Of a stretch of DNA of 64,000 nucleotides, positions 1-12,245 are shown one piece after another. The position numbers were made by a program, and so were the translations under genes. Under the pieces are notes generated by a model. The model was given only the letters and a program-made list of their open reading frames with translations. It made no database searches and was not told where the DNA came from. Source of the stretch: Chrysomallon squamiferum (lineage: Eukaryota > Mollusca > Gastropoda > Neomphalida > Peltospiridae); the NCBI GenBank assembly GCA_012295275.1, contig CM022677.1, positions 15,476,970 through 15,540,969 of the forward strand, read 5' to 3'. Every line of letters starts with the position of its first letter. The first letter of the stretch is position 1.

Positions 1-973
1 CTCTTTTGACTTCTTTACATCGTTCTGGTATTGAGGAATGAGAGGAAGTCTGTCATACAATCTACAGTTTACTGCCCTTTATCTTAATTTCATTACTAAA
101 ACTATACAATGTGGTATCTGACTCATATCATGCGGGTTACTCACGTTGGATGTTTTTAAAAATTGACATACTATTGAACTATTTAATTCTTATTATTTTA
201 AAAATTATTAATATTATAAATAATCAAAAGATGTACTAATAAAAAGTGTAAAATAAACTGTCAGTGTAAAATAAAGTTTAAGTTTGTGAATTAATAAAAG
301 AAAGAAACAAAACTCAGATGAACTGGTCACCTGTAGACTGCACCGTTTTCTCTTTTCTAAAAGTGTGAAAATGTTTTGAGATAAATCTGATTAACACATT
401 ATTTTTATTATGTACAAGCAGTTTCAAACTTAAATAAGTGTGTTAAATACTGCAACTTTTTATCCTACATTAATTAATAGTTTTACATTAAAGGGAAGAG
501 CAAAAGGTTAATTATAAAATTGTTTAGTTCCTCAAAAATTAAGAACTAAAATGACTCACTTTCATTTCTAAACATGAACAAAATATTTTTTTTTTACTAA
601 AACTTTATAGAGCTGTCCCACAATTAACAATTGACTATAAAACCCCAAACATTATAATTTAGAACATTCACTTTTCTTTTGAAAACCAAGTTACTGTCAC
701 AAACACAATTAAAAACTAATTATTTGCTTGGATATGTATACCATTTTAAATGAGATAATAAGAATAACAAAAAAATAATAAAAATAAATAGCCATCTATA
801 ATATTTTATTTTAAAACTATTTAAAAATCTGTTTTTACCAAATACAACATTCATAAATGATGAATTGCTGCTATCATTATACTGTTACTGACTGTTATCT
901 CTGTCAATAGAATAACATTAAAACTATTTTTCTGAAGAATCTAAATCAAATACAACAAGGTGTAACAAAGTAC

Positions 974-1100
974 CTGATGTAAATGAAGATTTTATAACAT
1001 AGCTGGGATCCTTCCTCCAGTTTGTCCAGATTGTAGTCAGCCAATGATTCACCAGAAATCTTCACAGTCAGGTAGACTTGTAGTATCTCACACCAGAGAA
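974..1100 (-). pseudogene. Unknown family, copy L, exon C
   Basis: This is a 127-base exon with an acceptor (CACACAG) at its upstream end and a GT donor at its downstream end on the minus strand, entering in phase 1 and leaving in phase 2. It is open throughout and encodes a segment with the pieces KISGE and GSQLCYKIFIYIR. Exons of the same length and phase lie at 9229-9355 (copy M) and 53080-53206 (copy R). The product is not recognised. The exon itself is intact, but copy L has a stop in exon A and has lost most of exon D, so the gene is called a pseudogene. Confidence 0.5.
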
Positions 1101-1492
1101 CTGTGTGAAATAACAAAAATATGTGATATACTGAAATTTAAAAAACAATCATATTTAGCCATCATCACAGAAGCCATAAAACAAATATTTATAATAATAA
1201 CAATAATAAAAAATAAATAACAATAATGATGATGATGATTAAAAACAGATAAATAAGTTATAATAATAATAATGATGACAGTAACAAGAAAAACAATAAA
1301 CTGCAATCATGAATAAATAAATAATCCATTTAGTGAAGGACCCTGCCTAATAATAAAGGTTATTTCATGATTTTATCTTCTCATTTTTCATTATTTTCCC
1401 CATTCCTTGACTGTTGAAGACTACTTAATTACTGCATACATACATTAAATTCCTTATAAATGTTACACTGAAATAAAACTTTTGCCACACAC

Positions 1493-1565
1493 CAGAGGAA
1501 AGTGATTTCAACTTTTTTTTCAGATAATCTTCCCAGGTACCTTCTTGAAAAAACAAAATTGGCAT
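1493..1565 (-). pseudogene. Unknown family, copy L, exon B
   Basis: This 73-base exon begins ATGCCAATTTTG directly after an AG acceptor and ends TCTG before GTGTGT. It enters in phase 0 and leaves in phase 1, which matches exon C. The peptide begins MPILFFQEGTWEDYLKK. The copy R equivalent is 70 bases, so L carries a 3-base in-frame insertion in an A-run, which keeps the frame. The function is unknown. Confidence 0.45.
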
Positions 1566-1999
1566 CTATGAAAAGAAAAAATCAGAACAATAAATTGTAT
1601 CTGATCATTCCTTGAAGCTAAACTTTATATCAAACAACATTTATAATTAAAATAAAACATATATCTGTGATACTTAAGGACTGTCATTCTTATAAACTAA
1701 ATAAAAATTAAAAAAACAAAAACAACTAACCTCTGAATCCAGTGAAAATGCAGGTGACATCACATCACCAAAAGCAGATCAAAATGCTGAAGAAGGATTT
1801 CCACTTTCAGCAACAAGCAGTCACAGTTTCTGAAATACTGAACATAGAAAAAACTGAGTTGTATAAGCACATAACAAAATACATGCATAAAAATACAATA
1901 AATGGTTATAGTAAAAAAACATTTATCTAATTATATATTTCTCTACATAAACTATTTAAATAAACCTATTTAACAATAAAAAGAAAAAAAAAAAAAACT

Positions 2000-3110
2000 C
2001 TGACTATAAGACAGTTATCTCTCTATTATTTGAAATGTTAGAGATCATACATTACTTTACTTTTCATATTACAGAAACACAGACAAGGAAATTCTAATGC
2101 TGTGTAAATGAATAAATACACATATTATTTAGTATATCAATACATTTTCTTTGAGGAAATTTCTTACAAAACCCCAGTTGGAAATGAAGCTCAGATTATT
2201 TGCATATAATGGATGCATCATAAATAATCATAACCATAATGCAAAATAAATTCAATTATGAACTAAGCCAAGTAAAACTATCTAAAACATTTGAACATTC
2301 TAAATATAAAAGTATCTGTGTCTTAAAACTTATATGTGGCTCTTACTACAGAAATGGGGTTTATGGTTTTTCTGACAAGTCTAGATCCAGTTTCTTCAGT
2401 ACACTCCTGTACCTCATCATGCAGCTTGAGGACTTTGTAACCTACTTAAACACTGCAAACTCTGATCAGACTGAGTGAATGTACACTCTGATCTTCATCT
2501 ACAATGGTAAGCCCTGTTTCTGCAGTCAGAACCACACATAACAATAACAACCCATTCTTCCAGTTAAAGGACACAACTGATTTATACATTTGTCAACTTT
2601 ACAATCTCATCAACCAGTGAAAGTGAGTCTTCTGATTCCTCACTGATCAAAAAGTCAAGTGGAAAGCTTTCCCTGCAGCACAGTGTAATCATTCTTCCTA
2701 AGACCAATTACTTGTTCAAGATGAATCTAACATGGTCAGTTTGTCTCAACATCCACAGACAGTGATGTGAAACACCATTAGAAAACATGGGATTTGTTCA
2801 TTTACACACACAGCAATGTCAAACTTAGTCTGCTAATACTAAGAAGTTTATTCAATAAAATAAACCAAATATGTTGTATAAAATATGTCCAAGTCTGTGC
2901 TCATTAAGATTTTTAAGATACTGTATAAATAGTTTAGGACAATCTGTTACCACTACTGTCTTCTGATCAAAGTGTTTTCTGACTTCTAGAAGCACTGTTT
3001 TTCAGGATTAATGTAAAATGGTATATGTCCTTTACCTCACCTTGATCTTGACCTACATAATTTTCAGTTATCCTTGTGTTAATGGAGTATCAGACTGAAA
3101 TTACACTTAC
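2000..3110. other. Intron/spacer of copy L, no gene seen
   Basis: AT-rich sequence between exons B and A of copy L. A 79-codon open frame at 2239-2478 has no splice or codon support and sits antisense to the unit. Nothing else was recognised. Confidence 0.4.
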
Positions 3111-3426
3111 TAGTTCATCTGGTGTTGGGATTCAGAGAAACAGTGGCTTCCAGTTATCTCCCCTTGACTGGAAATACATCAGCTGTGGTGGGTGATGTTT
3201 GAGGAGGTTTCCTAGGCTTTGTTGGGGATGTTGTCCTCTTTCTGGGAGTTTCGTCTCTTTCCTCTGCTTTTCAATGATTTAAGTGTTTTTCTTTGGCTGG
3301 TTTTACCTCAGCTGGCATTAAAGGTTCAAGTTTTTCTCCATGATCACTGACATTTGACTGTTGAGATTGGTCACCTGGTGTAACTCTCTTCAACTTCATG
3401 CTGTCAGAACCATTGTAGTTCAACAT
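3111..3426 (-). pseudogene. Unknown family, copy L, exon A region with stop
   Basis: This is the reverse-strand counterpart of 51849-52164, about 90 per cent alike by eye, and it ends at a GTAAGT donor. In copy R the frame encodes a basic, Pro/Thr/Ser/Lys-rich, probably disordered stretch (TPRKRTTSPTK-like). In L a TCA serine codon has become TGA (reads CATTGAAAA), which interrupts the frame. A small separate acceptor, TTTCCAG before TCAAGGGG, is visible in L and suggests that the last 50 bases or so were once a separate exon. Confidence 0.4.
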
Positions 3427-3559
3427 GGTTGGCTGCAGTGTTGGTGGGTCTCAAATTCACCAACATTGAGCTGCTCATTGGTAAAACTTTCACACAACAT
3501 TAACCAAGAAAGTGGACAACTCACTGGTCTGATTCTGATTGATGGGTGACTTGTCTGAG

Positions 3560-3840
3560 TAGATAAATAAATAAATAAACAAATCAATAAATCTCTCAAT
3601 AAAATACTGAATCAAATATTAAATAAATAAACAAACAATCAAATAAACAAATCAAATATTAAATAAATAAACAAACAATCAAATATTAAATAAATAAACA
3701 AACAATTAAATAAACAAATCAAACATTAAATAAATTTTCAAAATTTAAACAAATCAAACATTAAATAAATAAACAAATCAAATATTAAATAAATAAACAA
3801 ATCAAACATTAAATAAATAAACAAATCAAATATTAAATTA
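3560..3840. repeat. AT-rich tandem repeat (AAATATTAAATAAATAAACAA type)
   Basis: An imperfect tandem array of a unit of roughly 25-30 bases built from AAAT/AAAC tetramers (ATTAAATAAATAAACAAATCAA). It lies in an intron of copy L and corresponds to the simpler TTTA/TTTG tract near 51630-51715 of copy R. Confidence 0.7.
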
Positions 3841-4312
3841 AAAGCATTAATTTTTCTTTTTTTTTTTTCCCATAACAAAGAAATTTATTTTATACTGTTA
3901 TTGTTATAATTACTACAACAAAAACAACCGGTACTACTACTACAACTACTGCTCCTGTTGCCACATAACAATTTCTCATTTAACTGTTACATACTAATTA
4001 CTATTAGTACTGCTACTACTACAACTAGTAATATGACTACAGCTAGTATTTTTCTGACCATTAGTCCCACAAGATACATTATGATCACAAAGCATCATCG
4101 GGTAAAATATCACTGCAAACAAGAACTATTATTATCAAGTACTTATGCTATAACAACTACAACAATGGGTTGTACTACTATTACTGCTATTACTACAACA
4201 ACAACAACAACCTCTGCAGATGCTCCTGTTTCTGCCAGGTTAGTAGATTCTTTGATGACATTTCTGTGCTGTGGCAACCTCACAGAAGCAGTTTCTGAAA
4301 AACACCAGTCTT

Positions 4313-4347
<35 letters not shown>

Positions 4348-5199
4348 TCTAACATATTTCTCTTTCTGCAGATACATATATTAATAACTAATGTTTTATT
4401 CTGATATTTTTTTTTGTGGAAATATACTAAATTCTAAGAATCACCAAATTACAGTAAAAACAAAGGCAAAACTAATGTTTAAACTTTCAAATCGAAACAA
4501 AATAAAGTAGAATGTATTCTGGCAAGTTCAAAACAAAACAAAAATATTGATTACCTCTAGTATAAATATAAGACAAAGAGAAATAAAACAATGCTAATGG
4601 GAGAATGGAAATATGGAAGAATACTAAATGATCAAGCTATTTGCATACTACAATTACTTTACTTATTGTTATAGACTCTCATTGCTCTAATCTGCTTTTC
4701 TTATTATCAGCATTGAGAATCCATTACCAATACAAAAAGTGAAAAGAAATGAAGCTAATATTGAAACAGGTAAGTTAGTGTGTGTTTTTCCTACCATTTT
4801 TTTTTAGAAATTTCTCCATCTTTTCTGCTGTCTGTGTGTGTCCCATTCTGTTGTTTAGGTGGCAACACTTGTCTGTTTTGTGGTATATGTCTGAAAAAGT
4901 AAAAACAAAGATAATTTAATTTTTTATTGTTTTTATTAGTAACATTATTTACTGCTATATCAGTATCAATGCCATTTACTGATACAAATGAATGATTGTT
5001 GAATAATCAATATCTTTTAAACATACTTCATTATAACCTGATTATTGATAAACATAAGTTCTGGTAAAATACAACAAATCTGAAATAAAGAAGAAATATT
5101 TTATTTAAGAACACACACCACACGTTTTTTTTTTACTAGTTCTTTGTATCTTTCTTTGTATCTTAAAAGATAAATAATGATACAGCTAATGAAGAGACA

Positions 5200-6170
5200 C
5201 CTTTTTTAAAAAAGCAACTAAAAATATATTTCTAATATATACATCTTTCCACAGAATAAAACAACAGTTTTAATTTTTCTGAACTCAGAAAAAACAATGT
5301 ATTTCTATCCGTATCTAGATTCTATTGAGCTTTAGATATTAAAATAGCACCATTACACTTAATCTCTCAATTAATTTTAACTTTTCTTCTTTGTATGTTA
5401 CTCAAATCATGATGCTTATTTACAGCTAGTTTAGCATATTTTCATTTTAAAGCATTTTATATATTATAATATTTCTCTTATTTAGTGCTAAATGTTTTAT
5501 ATTTTGAGTTATTCCACCAAACAGGTTCAGTTTGTAACAAAGGACACTCAGAAGCATTATTAACTACTTCAACAAGAGCTTTACAAAAAAGCTCATCTTT
5601 CAACAATTCATTATTAAAGATCCGAATACCCTGACCTCTACACGAGAAAAATATATTTTAAGTGATAAAAAATAGTGATCACTAACTGAGGTATAGGATA
5701 TGTATACATTACTTATAAACTGTAATACATTTCTAGAGATCAAAAATAAATCAATTCTTGACTGTTTTATAGTTTTTTTCAACATTTTGAGATCTAGTAA
5801 ATTTTCTTTTATCTGGATTTCTGGATCGCCAAATTTCAACTAAATTATAATTATAAATATCTGACTGTAATTCATTACTACTTTTCATACTGAAAGTTTT
5901 ATTATTTATAAATCTATTTTGGGATCTAAAATTTCATTAAAATCTCCTGCCATTACTGTATTTTTAAAATACACAAATTTACATAATCCTTTAAAAAATA
6001 AAATTCTTTCTTCAATATTATTTGGCACATATACACTTATAAAACTATAGTCATCGTCATCTATTTTTTTATTTTTAACTTTTAAAATCCTGCCTTCAGT
6101 GTCACAACTTTTAAAGGTCAACTTGTAAGGATTGTGAAATATAAAATTACCCCCACAAAAAACCCCACTC
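5200..6170 (-). mobile_element. Non-LTR retrotransposon fragment: APE-type endonuclease, Tx1-like
   Basis: On the minus strand, 5906-6167 encodes the first half of an apurinic-endonuclease-like domain. Visible motifs are SGVF, GRI, SVYVPNN, and the catalytic GDFNEILD. After a frameshift, 5600-5905 continues with LVEIWRSRNPDKRKFT, SRIDLFLIS and SDHYF, the usual order for LINE endonucleases (GDFN, W-R, F-T, SRID, SDH). Around 5530-5600 a linker with VWWNNSK is readable, typical of the region before the reverse transcriptase in L1/Tx1 elements. At 5200-5300 the sequence matches the 3' tail of the LINE in copy R (50130-50225), so the reverse transcriptase part is deleted here. The element is dead. 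Confidence 0.7.
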
Positions 6171-6243
6171 CTTATCTTAGATATTAAGATTCATAAATTT
6201 ACTTTATGCTAAGAAATATATAAGAACACAAACTCAACTTCAC

Positions 6244-6358
6244 CTGCTCAGATTTTCTTTCTCTCTGCGATGGCAGCAAACTTGAGTTAACCAGAAAAAT
6301 AATTGTGTCCTCAGTATCTGATGGAAGTTCACTGGATGTGTTAAAAGTTGTAATTACT
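6244..6358 (-). pseudogene. Unknown family, copy L, Lys/Arg-rich exon
   Basis: A 115-base open segment bounded by a TTCAG acceptor and a CAG|GTGAAG donor on the minus strand. It contains SSELPSDTEDTI and ends SQRERKSEQ. Copy N has a shorter relative near 20403-20467 (STEDK then KEKKKRT), also ended by a GTGAAT donor, which supports it as an exon. The role is unknown. Confidence 0.35.
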
Positions 6359-6965
6359 CTGAACATTTTAAAATTGTTTGTTCAATATGCTGCATGTAAA
6401 GACTGAGGTCTCATTACATTATATGATAAATTATACAAAACATGCACCCCAAATATCATTCTCCTTCTCCCTCTCTCCTGTATCTCCATTCCTTCGGCCT
6501 CTCTCATTCTCTCATACATTCATACCAGTATTTGTTTATCTATAATTATTCTTGTTCTTTTCAGCTATCTGTTAATAATGAAAGTAGAACTATGAATGTT
6601 TTTAAATCCTTTCTTTATTGGTAGCATTCTGAAATACTGACATTATATATGGATCTTTTAAAGTCTGAAACCATCCATTTTAAATAACAAAATTATATTT
6701 AGATAGGTAAAAACATCATTCACTATATACATTAAAACTGAATATTTTTGCCATGTTTACCATTTATTTTCCAAAGTATAAAATGAAGAAAATAAACTTT
6801 AACAGAGCCAAACAAACTTATTTTAATAAAAGAAGATTTAATATGTTTATTAATTAACAAAATAATAATAATAAAAAAAATAATAATAAAGAAATAAGTA
6901 TAAGTATATGCATGAGTATAAATTATAAATATAAATATAAATAAAGAAATAAAACAACAGAATAC

Positions 6966-7032
6966 CTGATGGCCGGGACAGAACATTCTACTGAAACAAT
7001 TTCACTAGCCAACATTAGCACATCAATTAGAG
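6966..7032 (-). pseudogene. Unknown family, copy L, exon with ALIDVLM motif
   Basis: On the minus strand the acceptor ACATACAG is followed by an open frame reading LIDVLMLASEIVSVECSV and a CATCAG|GTATTC donor. The same peptide with a few changes (LIDVLMFASEVVSVEGAV) occurs at 20353-20420 in copy N. This places it as the third exon of the family in transcript order. No known domain was recognised. Confidence 0.4.
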
Positions 7033-7340
7033 CTGTATGTAAATAAACAGTTATAACAAACAGCTAAAACTTCTTTATTATTAAGATTTAAATTGTATTG
7101 GTATCAGTTACTGGACTGTTCACACAAGATGGGCTGTGGGATATTTTCAATGTACATTGTTATTAATAAATAATTTTTCTGAGCAATGCCTAATCATTAC
7201 ACTGATAATAATAAAGTAATTAACAAAACAACAGTAAATAAGTGATTATTATTACGATATTATATAATCAATAAATTATAAAGAGTGACTACAAAACTTA
7301 TTTTACTCTCTAAGTCACAATAATAAAATAAAACACTCAC

Positions 7341-7429
7341 AACTCAGAATGGTGCAGTCTGCATAAGAATGGTTTCTGTAACAGGTGATTCACCCTTCTC
7401 CATGATGTAAATTCCCTTTTTTGACAGAC
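7341..7429 (-). pseudogene. Unknown family, copy L, exon with KKGIYIMEKGES
   Basis: An 89-base exon with acceptor TTATTCAG and donor GTGAGT on the minus strand, entering in phase 1 and leaving in phase 0. It encodes LSKKGIYIMEKGESPVTETI and then MQTAPF, followed by TGA and GTT. In copy N (19943-20033) the same place reads TTC AAA GTT, so the TGA is probably a later lesion. The incoming phase fits the candidate first exon at 7643-7652. Confidence 0.4.
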
Positions 7430-7520
7430 CTGAATAATAATCATTGTCAGGTAAATGTATTTTTCTCTGCTTATTATCATTTGTAAATGTTATAATACAT
7501 TTATTTACATATGAAATTGC

Positions 7521-7521
7521 C

Positions 7522-7562
<41 letters not shown>
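7521..7562. repeat. (CA)n microsatellite
   Basis: About 21 uninterrupted CA units, in the first intron of copy L. Confidence 0.95.
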
Positions 7563-7564
<2 letters not shown>

Positions 7565-7642
7565 ACAATACGATTATAGTTTATACGGTGAATACCTCTG
7601 TTTCTTTTACACATACAGTGATACACATTATATCATGTTTAC

Positions 7643-7652
7643 CTCGTTCCAT
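7643..7652 (-). CDS. Candidate first coding exon of copy L (ATG GAA CGA G)
   Basis: On the minus strand a well-placed start (CAGCCATGG, a good initiation context) is followed after ten coding bases by the donor GTAAAC. Its phase 1 end joins the phase 1 start of the next exon at 7429, giving MERG. The flank upstream of it (7653-7740) is CpG-richer than its neighbours, as a promoter or 5' leader might be. This is only a splice-phase argument; no transcript evidence is available. Confidence 0.3.
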
Positions 7653-7759
7653 GGCTGAAAAGGTGCGCTTATCTCCGTATCCGATTCACGCTTGGATTCG
7701 CACAAACGTTAAACATCGGAATCCATTTGTATTTTCGTGAAATATTTCCAAAATACTAT

Positions 7760-8288
7760 TAAATTGAATAATCAACATGTAAAACGTTACCGAATTAAAA
7801 ATAAAAATAATATGGCTGTCAAACATCAGTTCATACTGGTTTGAAAAGCGTAGCATACATTCGAATCTGTATATGTTCGAAACATGGTTTATCGAGACTG
7901 GTTTTGCGATAATAATTTTTTAAAAAGGAAGAAAAAGAAAAAAGAAATGTTATAAATAAATAAATAAATAAATAAATTATAAAAGAAATTAATACAAAAA
8001 AATAAAATAAAGTTAAATTTAAAAAGAAGAAAGCAAAACAAAGAAAAAAAAAAAAAAAAAACGGCATAAAAAGCAGTCATATCAATTCTTAAAAACAAAC
8101 AAAACCCCAAACCCGAAATCACCACCATTTTATTTATTCATTTATTTTAATTAAAAATTAAGTTTAAATGAAACAGATATATGATTGCATTTTATTTTAT
8201 TTATTCATTTATTTTAATTATTATTAACAGAGGACTATTTTTCTATTCAGGTAACATGCCTTTTTACGATACTGGGTCAGCGAGGCTC
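7760..8288. other. AT-rich spacer with AAAT and poly-A runs
   Basis: Low-complexity sequence between the 5' end of copy L and the assembly gap. It holds an (AAAT)n run near 7950-7980 and a poly-A run near 8045-8060. A short duplication of TTTTATTTATTCATTTATTTTAATT occurs at about 8128 and 8192. No gene was seen. Confidence 0.6.
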
Positions 8289-8488
8289 NNNNNNNNNNNN
8301 NNNNNNNNNNNNNNNNNNNNNNNNNNNNNNNNNNNNNNNNNNNNNNNNNNNNNNNNNNNNNNNNNNNNNNNNNNNNNNNNNNNNNNNNNNNNNNNNNNNN
8401 NNNNNNNNNNNNNNNNNNNNNNNNNNNNNNNNNNNNNNNNNNNNNNNNNNNNNNNNNNNNNNNNNNNNNNNNNNNNNNNNNNNNNNNN
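8289..8488. other. Assembly gap, exactly 200 N
   Basis: Two hundred consecutive N, the same size as the second gap at 32016. A fixed size indicates a scaffolding join rather than a measured distance. The copies on its two sides (L and M) are in opposite orientation. Confidence 0.99.
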
Positions 8489-8792
8489 TGCATTTTGTTT
8501 ATATATTTATACAACTGTTTTTTCTATGTTCAGTGTTTCAGAAACTGTGACTGCTTGTTGTTGAAAGTGGAAATCCTTCTTCAGCTTTTTGATCTGCTGT
8601 TGGTGATGTGATGTCACATTCATTTTCACTGGATTCAGAGGTCAGTGGTTTTTGTTTTTTTATTTTTATTTAGTTTATAAGAATGAGAGTCCTTAAGTAT
8701 CATAGATATATGTTTTATTTTAATTATAAATGTTGTTTAGCTTCAAACAATGATCAGATTTAAAAAAAAATTCTGATTTTTTCTTTTCATAA

Positions 8793-8866
8793 ATGCCAAT
8801 TTTATTTTATCAAGAAGGAACCTGTGAGGGTTATCTGAAAAAAAAAGCAGAAATCACTTTCCTCTG
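8793..8866 (+). pseudogene. Unknown family, copy M, broken exon B
   Basis: Homologous to 52616-52685 and to minus 1493-1565. The acceptor has become TAA instead of TAG directly before ATGCC. The 74-base length is not compatible with the 70 and 73 base relatives because an A-run has gained a base, and the frame is lost before the last third. The start still reads MPILFYQEGT. Copy M cannot make the family product through this exon. Confidence 0.45.
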
Positions 8867-9228
8867 GTGTGTGGCAAAAGTTTTATTTTATAAGGAATTT
8901 AATGTACGTATGCAGTAATTAAGTAGTCTTCAACAGTCAAGGAATGAGGAAAATAATGAAAACTAAGAAGATAAAATCATGAAATAACCTTTATTATTAG
9001 ACAGAGTCCTTCATTAAATGGATTACTTATTTATTTATGATTGTAGTTTATTGTTTTTCTTGTTACTGCCATCATTATTATTATAAATTATTTATCTGTT
9101 TTTAATCATCATCATCATTATTGTTATTTTTATTTTGTTATTATTATAAATATTTCTTCTGTGATGATGGCTAAATGTGATTGTTTTTTAAATTTCAGTA
9201 TATCACATATTTTTGTTATTTCACACAG

Positions 9229-9355
9229 TTCTCTGGTGTGAGACACTATACGTCTACCTGACTCTGAAGATTTCTGGTGAAACATCAGCTGACTACAATC
9301 CGAACAAACTGGAGGAAGGATCCCAGCTCTGTTATAAAATCTTCATTTACATCAG
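9229..9355 (+). pseudogene. Unknown family, copy M, exon C (intact frame)
   Basis: A 127-base exon after a CACACAG acceptor and before GTACTT, phase 1 to 2. It is open and encodes CETLYVYLTLKISGE, then a variable stretch, then GSQLCYKIFIYIR. Exon D follows at 9988. Exon B of this copy is broken, so the copy is treated as a pseudogene even though this exon is well kept. Confidence 0.5.
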
Positions 9356-9987
9356 GTACTTTGTTACACATGTTGTATTTGATTTAGATTCTTGAGAAAA
9401 ATAGTTTTAATGCTATTCTACTGACAAAGATAACAGTAACAGTAAAATGATAGCAGCAATTCATCTGGTGACACAACATTTATGAATGTTGTATTTTGTA
9501 AAAACAGATTTTTAAATAGTTTTAAAATAAAATATTATAGATGGCTATTTATTTTTATTATTTTTTTGTTATTCTTATTACCTCATTTAAAATGGTATAC
9601 ATATCCAACCAAAGACTTAGTTTTTAATTGTGTTTGTGACAGTAACTTGGTTTTCAAAAGAAAAGTGAATGTTCTAAATTATAATATATTAGGTTTTATA
9701 GTCAGTTGTTAATTGTGGGACATCTCTATAAAGTTTTAGTAAAACAAAATATTTTGTTCATGTTTGGAAATGAAAGTGAGTCGTTTTTGTTCTTAATTTT
9801 TGAGGAAGTAAACAATTTTATAATTAACCTTTTGCACTTCCCTTTAATGTAAAACTATTAATTAATGTAGGATAAAAAGTTGCAGTATTTAACACACTTA
9901 TTTAAGTTTGAAACTGCTTGTACATAATAAAAATAATGTGTTAATCATGGTAAAGGGATTTATCTCTAAACATTTTCACACTTTTAG

Positions 9988-10057
9988 AAAAGAGAAAAAG
10001 GTCACACAAGTGCTAATGGTAGAAGATGAGGGAGAATTTTCCAGACTTGTACTCTGA
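9988..10057 (+). pseudogene. Unknown family, copy M, terminal exon D
   Basis: A 70-base coding part after CTTTTAG, entering in phase 2 and ending at TGA. It encodes KEKKVTQVLMVEDEGEF and then SRLVL. The same length and stop occur at 53912-53981 in copy R. The short acidic-hydrophobic C terminus is the most conserved part of the family in this window. Confidence 0.5.
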
Positions 10058-12003
10058 CATGCAGAGCTGGTGTGTTGTGTGTGCAGTCTACAGGTGACCA
10101 GTTCATCTGAGTTTTGTTTCTTTATTTTATTAATTCACAAACTTAAACTTTATTTTACACTGACAGTTCTTTTTATCAGCACATCTTTTGATTATTTATA
10201 ATAATAATAATTTTTAAAATAATAAGAAATTAAATAGTACAATAGTAAGTTAATTTTTAAAAAACATCAAATGTTACTAGCCAGCATGATATGAGTCAGA
10301 TACCACACTGTGTAGTTTCAGTAATGAAATTAAGATAAAGGGCAGTAAACTAGATTGTATGACAGCCTTCCTCTTATTCCTCAATACCAGCACATGATGT
10401 AAAGAAGTCAAAAGAGTGCACACATTTTCCAAACTAACTTTCAGCTGCAAACACAGATTTTGTGAAAGCTTGGAATTATGCATAATGAGAAAATATTTTA
10501 AATGATTATAATGCTGAAAATGTTGAAGCATTAATATGAGATTATTTTATGTATATGGAATTGTTTTAATATGTGATAAAAAAAACAGAAAAATACAGCT
10601 GAAGACTTTTTACATAGCGGTGATATCTTTTGTTCTCAACCAACATCTCATTTTATAATTTTATGTTTTTAATGTTGTTTAATGAATATTCAGTTATTAC
10701 TGTTATCAGGTATTTCTAGTTTAATTCATTCAGTCAAAAATTTATATTTTGGGAATTTATTCTTTTGAAAATAAACTGATGTAGAAAAACAAACTAGACA
10801 CTGTCTTCAAACATCAGGACATTCTTTAATGAACCTTTTAATATGGAATAGTTATTGGTATGGAAAATGTTTAAACAATCATCATTGAGTTTAAAAGTTA
10901 GAATTTCAATCACTAATATCTTAGGAACTACATTTTAATTTTTAAATAATTTTCACTGCTAACACAAAGCTCATCTAGAAAAGTTAAAAACATAAAATGT
11001 AAACGTTATGAAAGGAACCCATTTTGTGCTGGATGGTCACAAATATTTGTTTACTACATCAGATTCTAAAAATAAATATTTTCTGTTGCACTTTTGTTTT
11101 CATTCTGTGAGGTGTGTGTATGTGGGTGTGTGTGTGTGTTTAGAAGAATTTAAATTTGAAATTTATTTTACTGTTAATATTTACAGGTGTCACTGTTGGT
11201 GTGGCTGCTCAGACTAGTTTTTGTACAACTTTGACACATGAGATCTCACAAGAGAAACTTTGTTCTGGCTGACTGGTAGAGTGTTGATGGAAGGACTCAT
11301 CAACAGGTTGCAGATAACAGAATCCAGCAGACTGTTAGTATTTCACACACACACATTGTTCATGCAGTCTGGTGATACATGAAATAATCACTGTTTTCTA
11401 CTAAAGTTAGTCTACATTTGTTTTTAATCTTTTATATTATCACTTGGAAATATATTTTGCCTCTATTTTTATTCAGTGACCATGTGACCACATTTTGCAG
11501 GAGGCTTATGGAACATCATTTATTTCCCTTAAATAAAATGTATTAATAATTCACTGGGAGGAAAAGTATTTTATTGGTGTTCTCAAGTGTCTGAATAATT
11601 GAATCACAAACAAAAATAATCTTCTAATTGTTCCAGTCACATCAATTTTAGACATTTCCTTTTTACACTGTTCAGTTAATTGATAGAGGTTTGTGGTTGT
11701 GACCAAGTACTGCATTTGAAAACTGGTTACCACCAGCTGGTCAAATGCAAGATCATGAATAGCTACATAAATTCATTTTTTTTATAAATAACAGTACATG
11801 ATACCTCTACAATAAAGATTACAATTTACAAACCTAAGGAACCTAGGATCTGAGACTTGAGGTTCCACTGACTTGAAATAGTAGACTTGACATGGTAGAC
11901 AACAAGTAATTATACACTTTGATTCAGGTGGTAGAAATATCATCCTGAATGAAAAATTCCAGTGAAAGTCTGTCTGTCGTGTATCATTGATGTAACTGTG
12001 GAA
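10058..12003. other. 3' flank of copy M, no gene seen
   Basis: AT-rich sequence. The part at 10277-10415 is the inverted match of the window start (1-140). About 2.1 kb here (roughly 10235-12350) is absent from copy R, where the flanks meet near 54240-54350. Short open frames in it have no support. Confidence 0.5.
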
Positions 12004-12245
12004 GTCAGATTTCTACATATTTCATAATAAGTGATTTAAAAAAAAAAGTCTACCCATTTCAATGAACAATAGCTGCTTCAGCTAAGTCAGATTTCTACAT
12101 ATTTCTTAATCAGTGATTTAAAAAAAAAAACGTCTACCCATTTCAATGAACAATAGCTACTTCAGCTAAGTCAGATTTCTACATATTTCTTAATCTGTGA
12201 TTTAAAAAAAAAAGTCTACCCATTTCAATGAACAATAGCTACTTA
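12004..12245. repeat. Tandem repeat, 82-84 bp unit, three copies
   Basis: Units begin GTCAGATTTCTACATATTTC at 12004, 12086 and 12170. Each holds an A10-12 run followed by GTCTACCCATTTCAATGAAC. Copies differ mainly in the A-run length and at a few single bases, so the expansion is recent. Confidence 0.9.

Noticed and set aside
1742-1930. 62-codon plus frame in copy L as a gene
   Set aside because: It lies antisense to the L unit with no homologous frame kept in R or M.
3958-4404. 148-codon Thr-rich plus frame
   Set aside because: Made of ACT/ACA triplet repeats and an (TTTA)n run within an intron of copy L.
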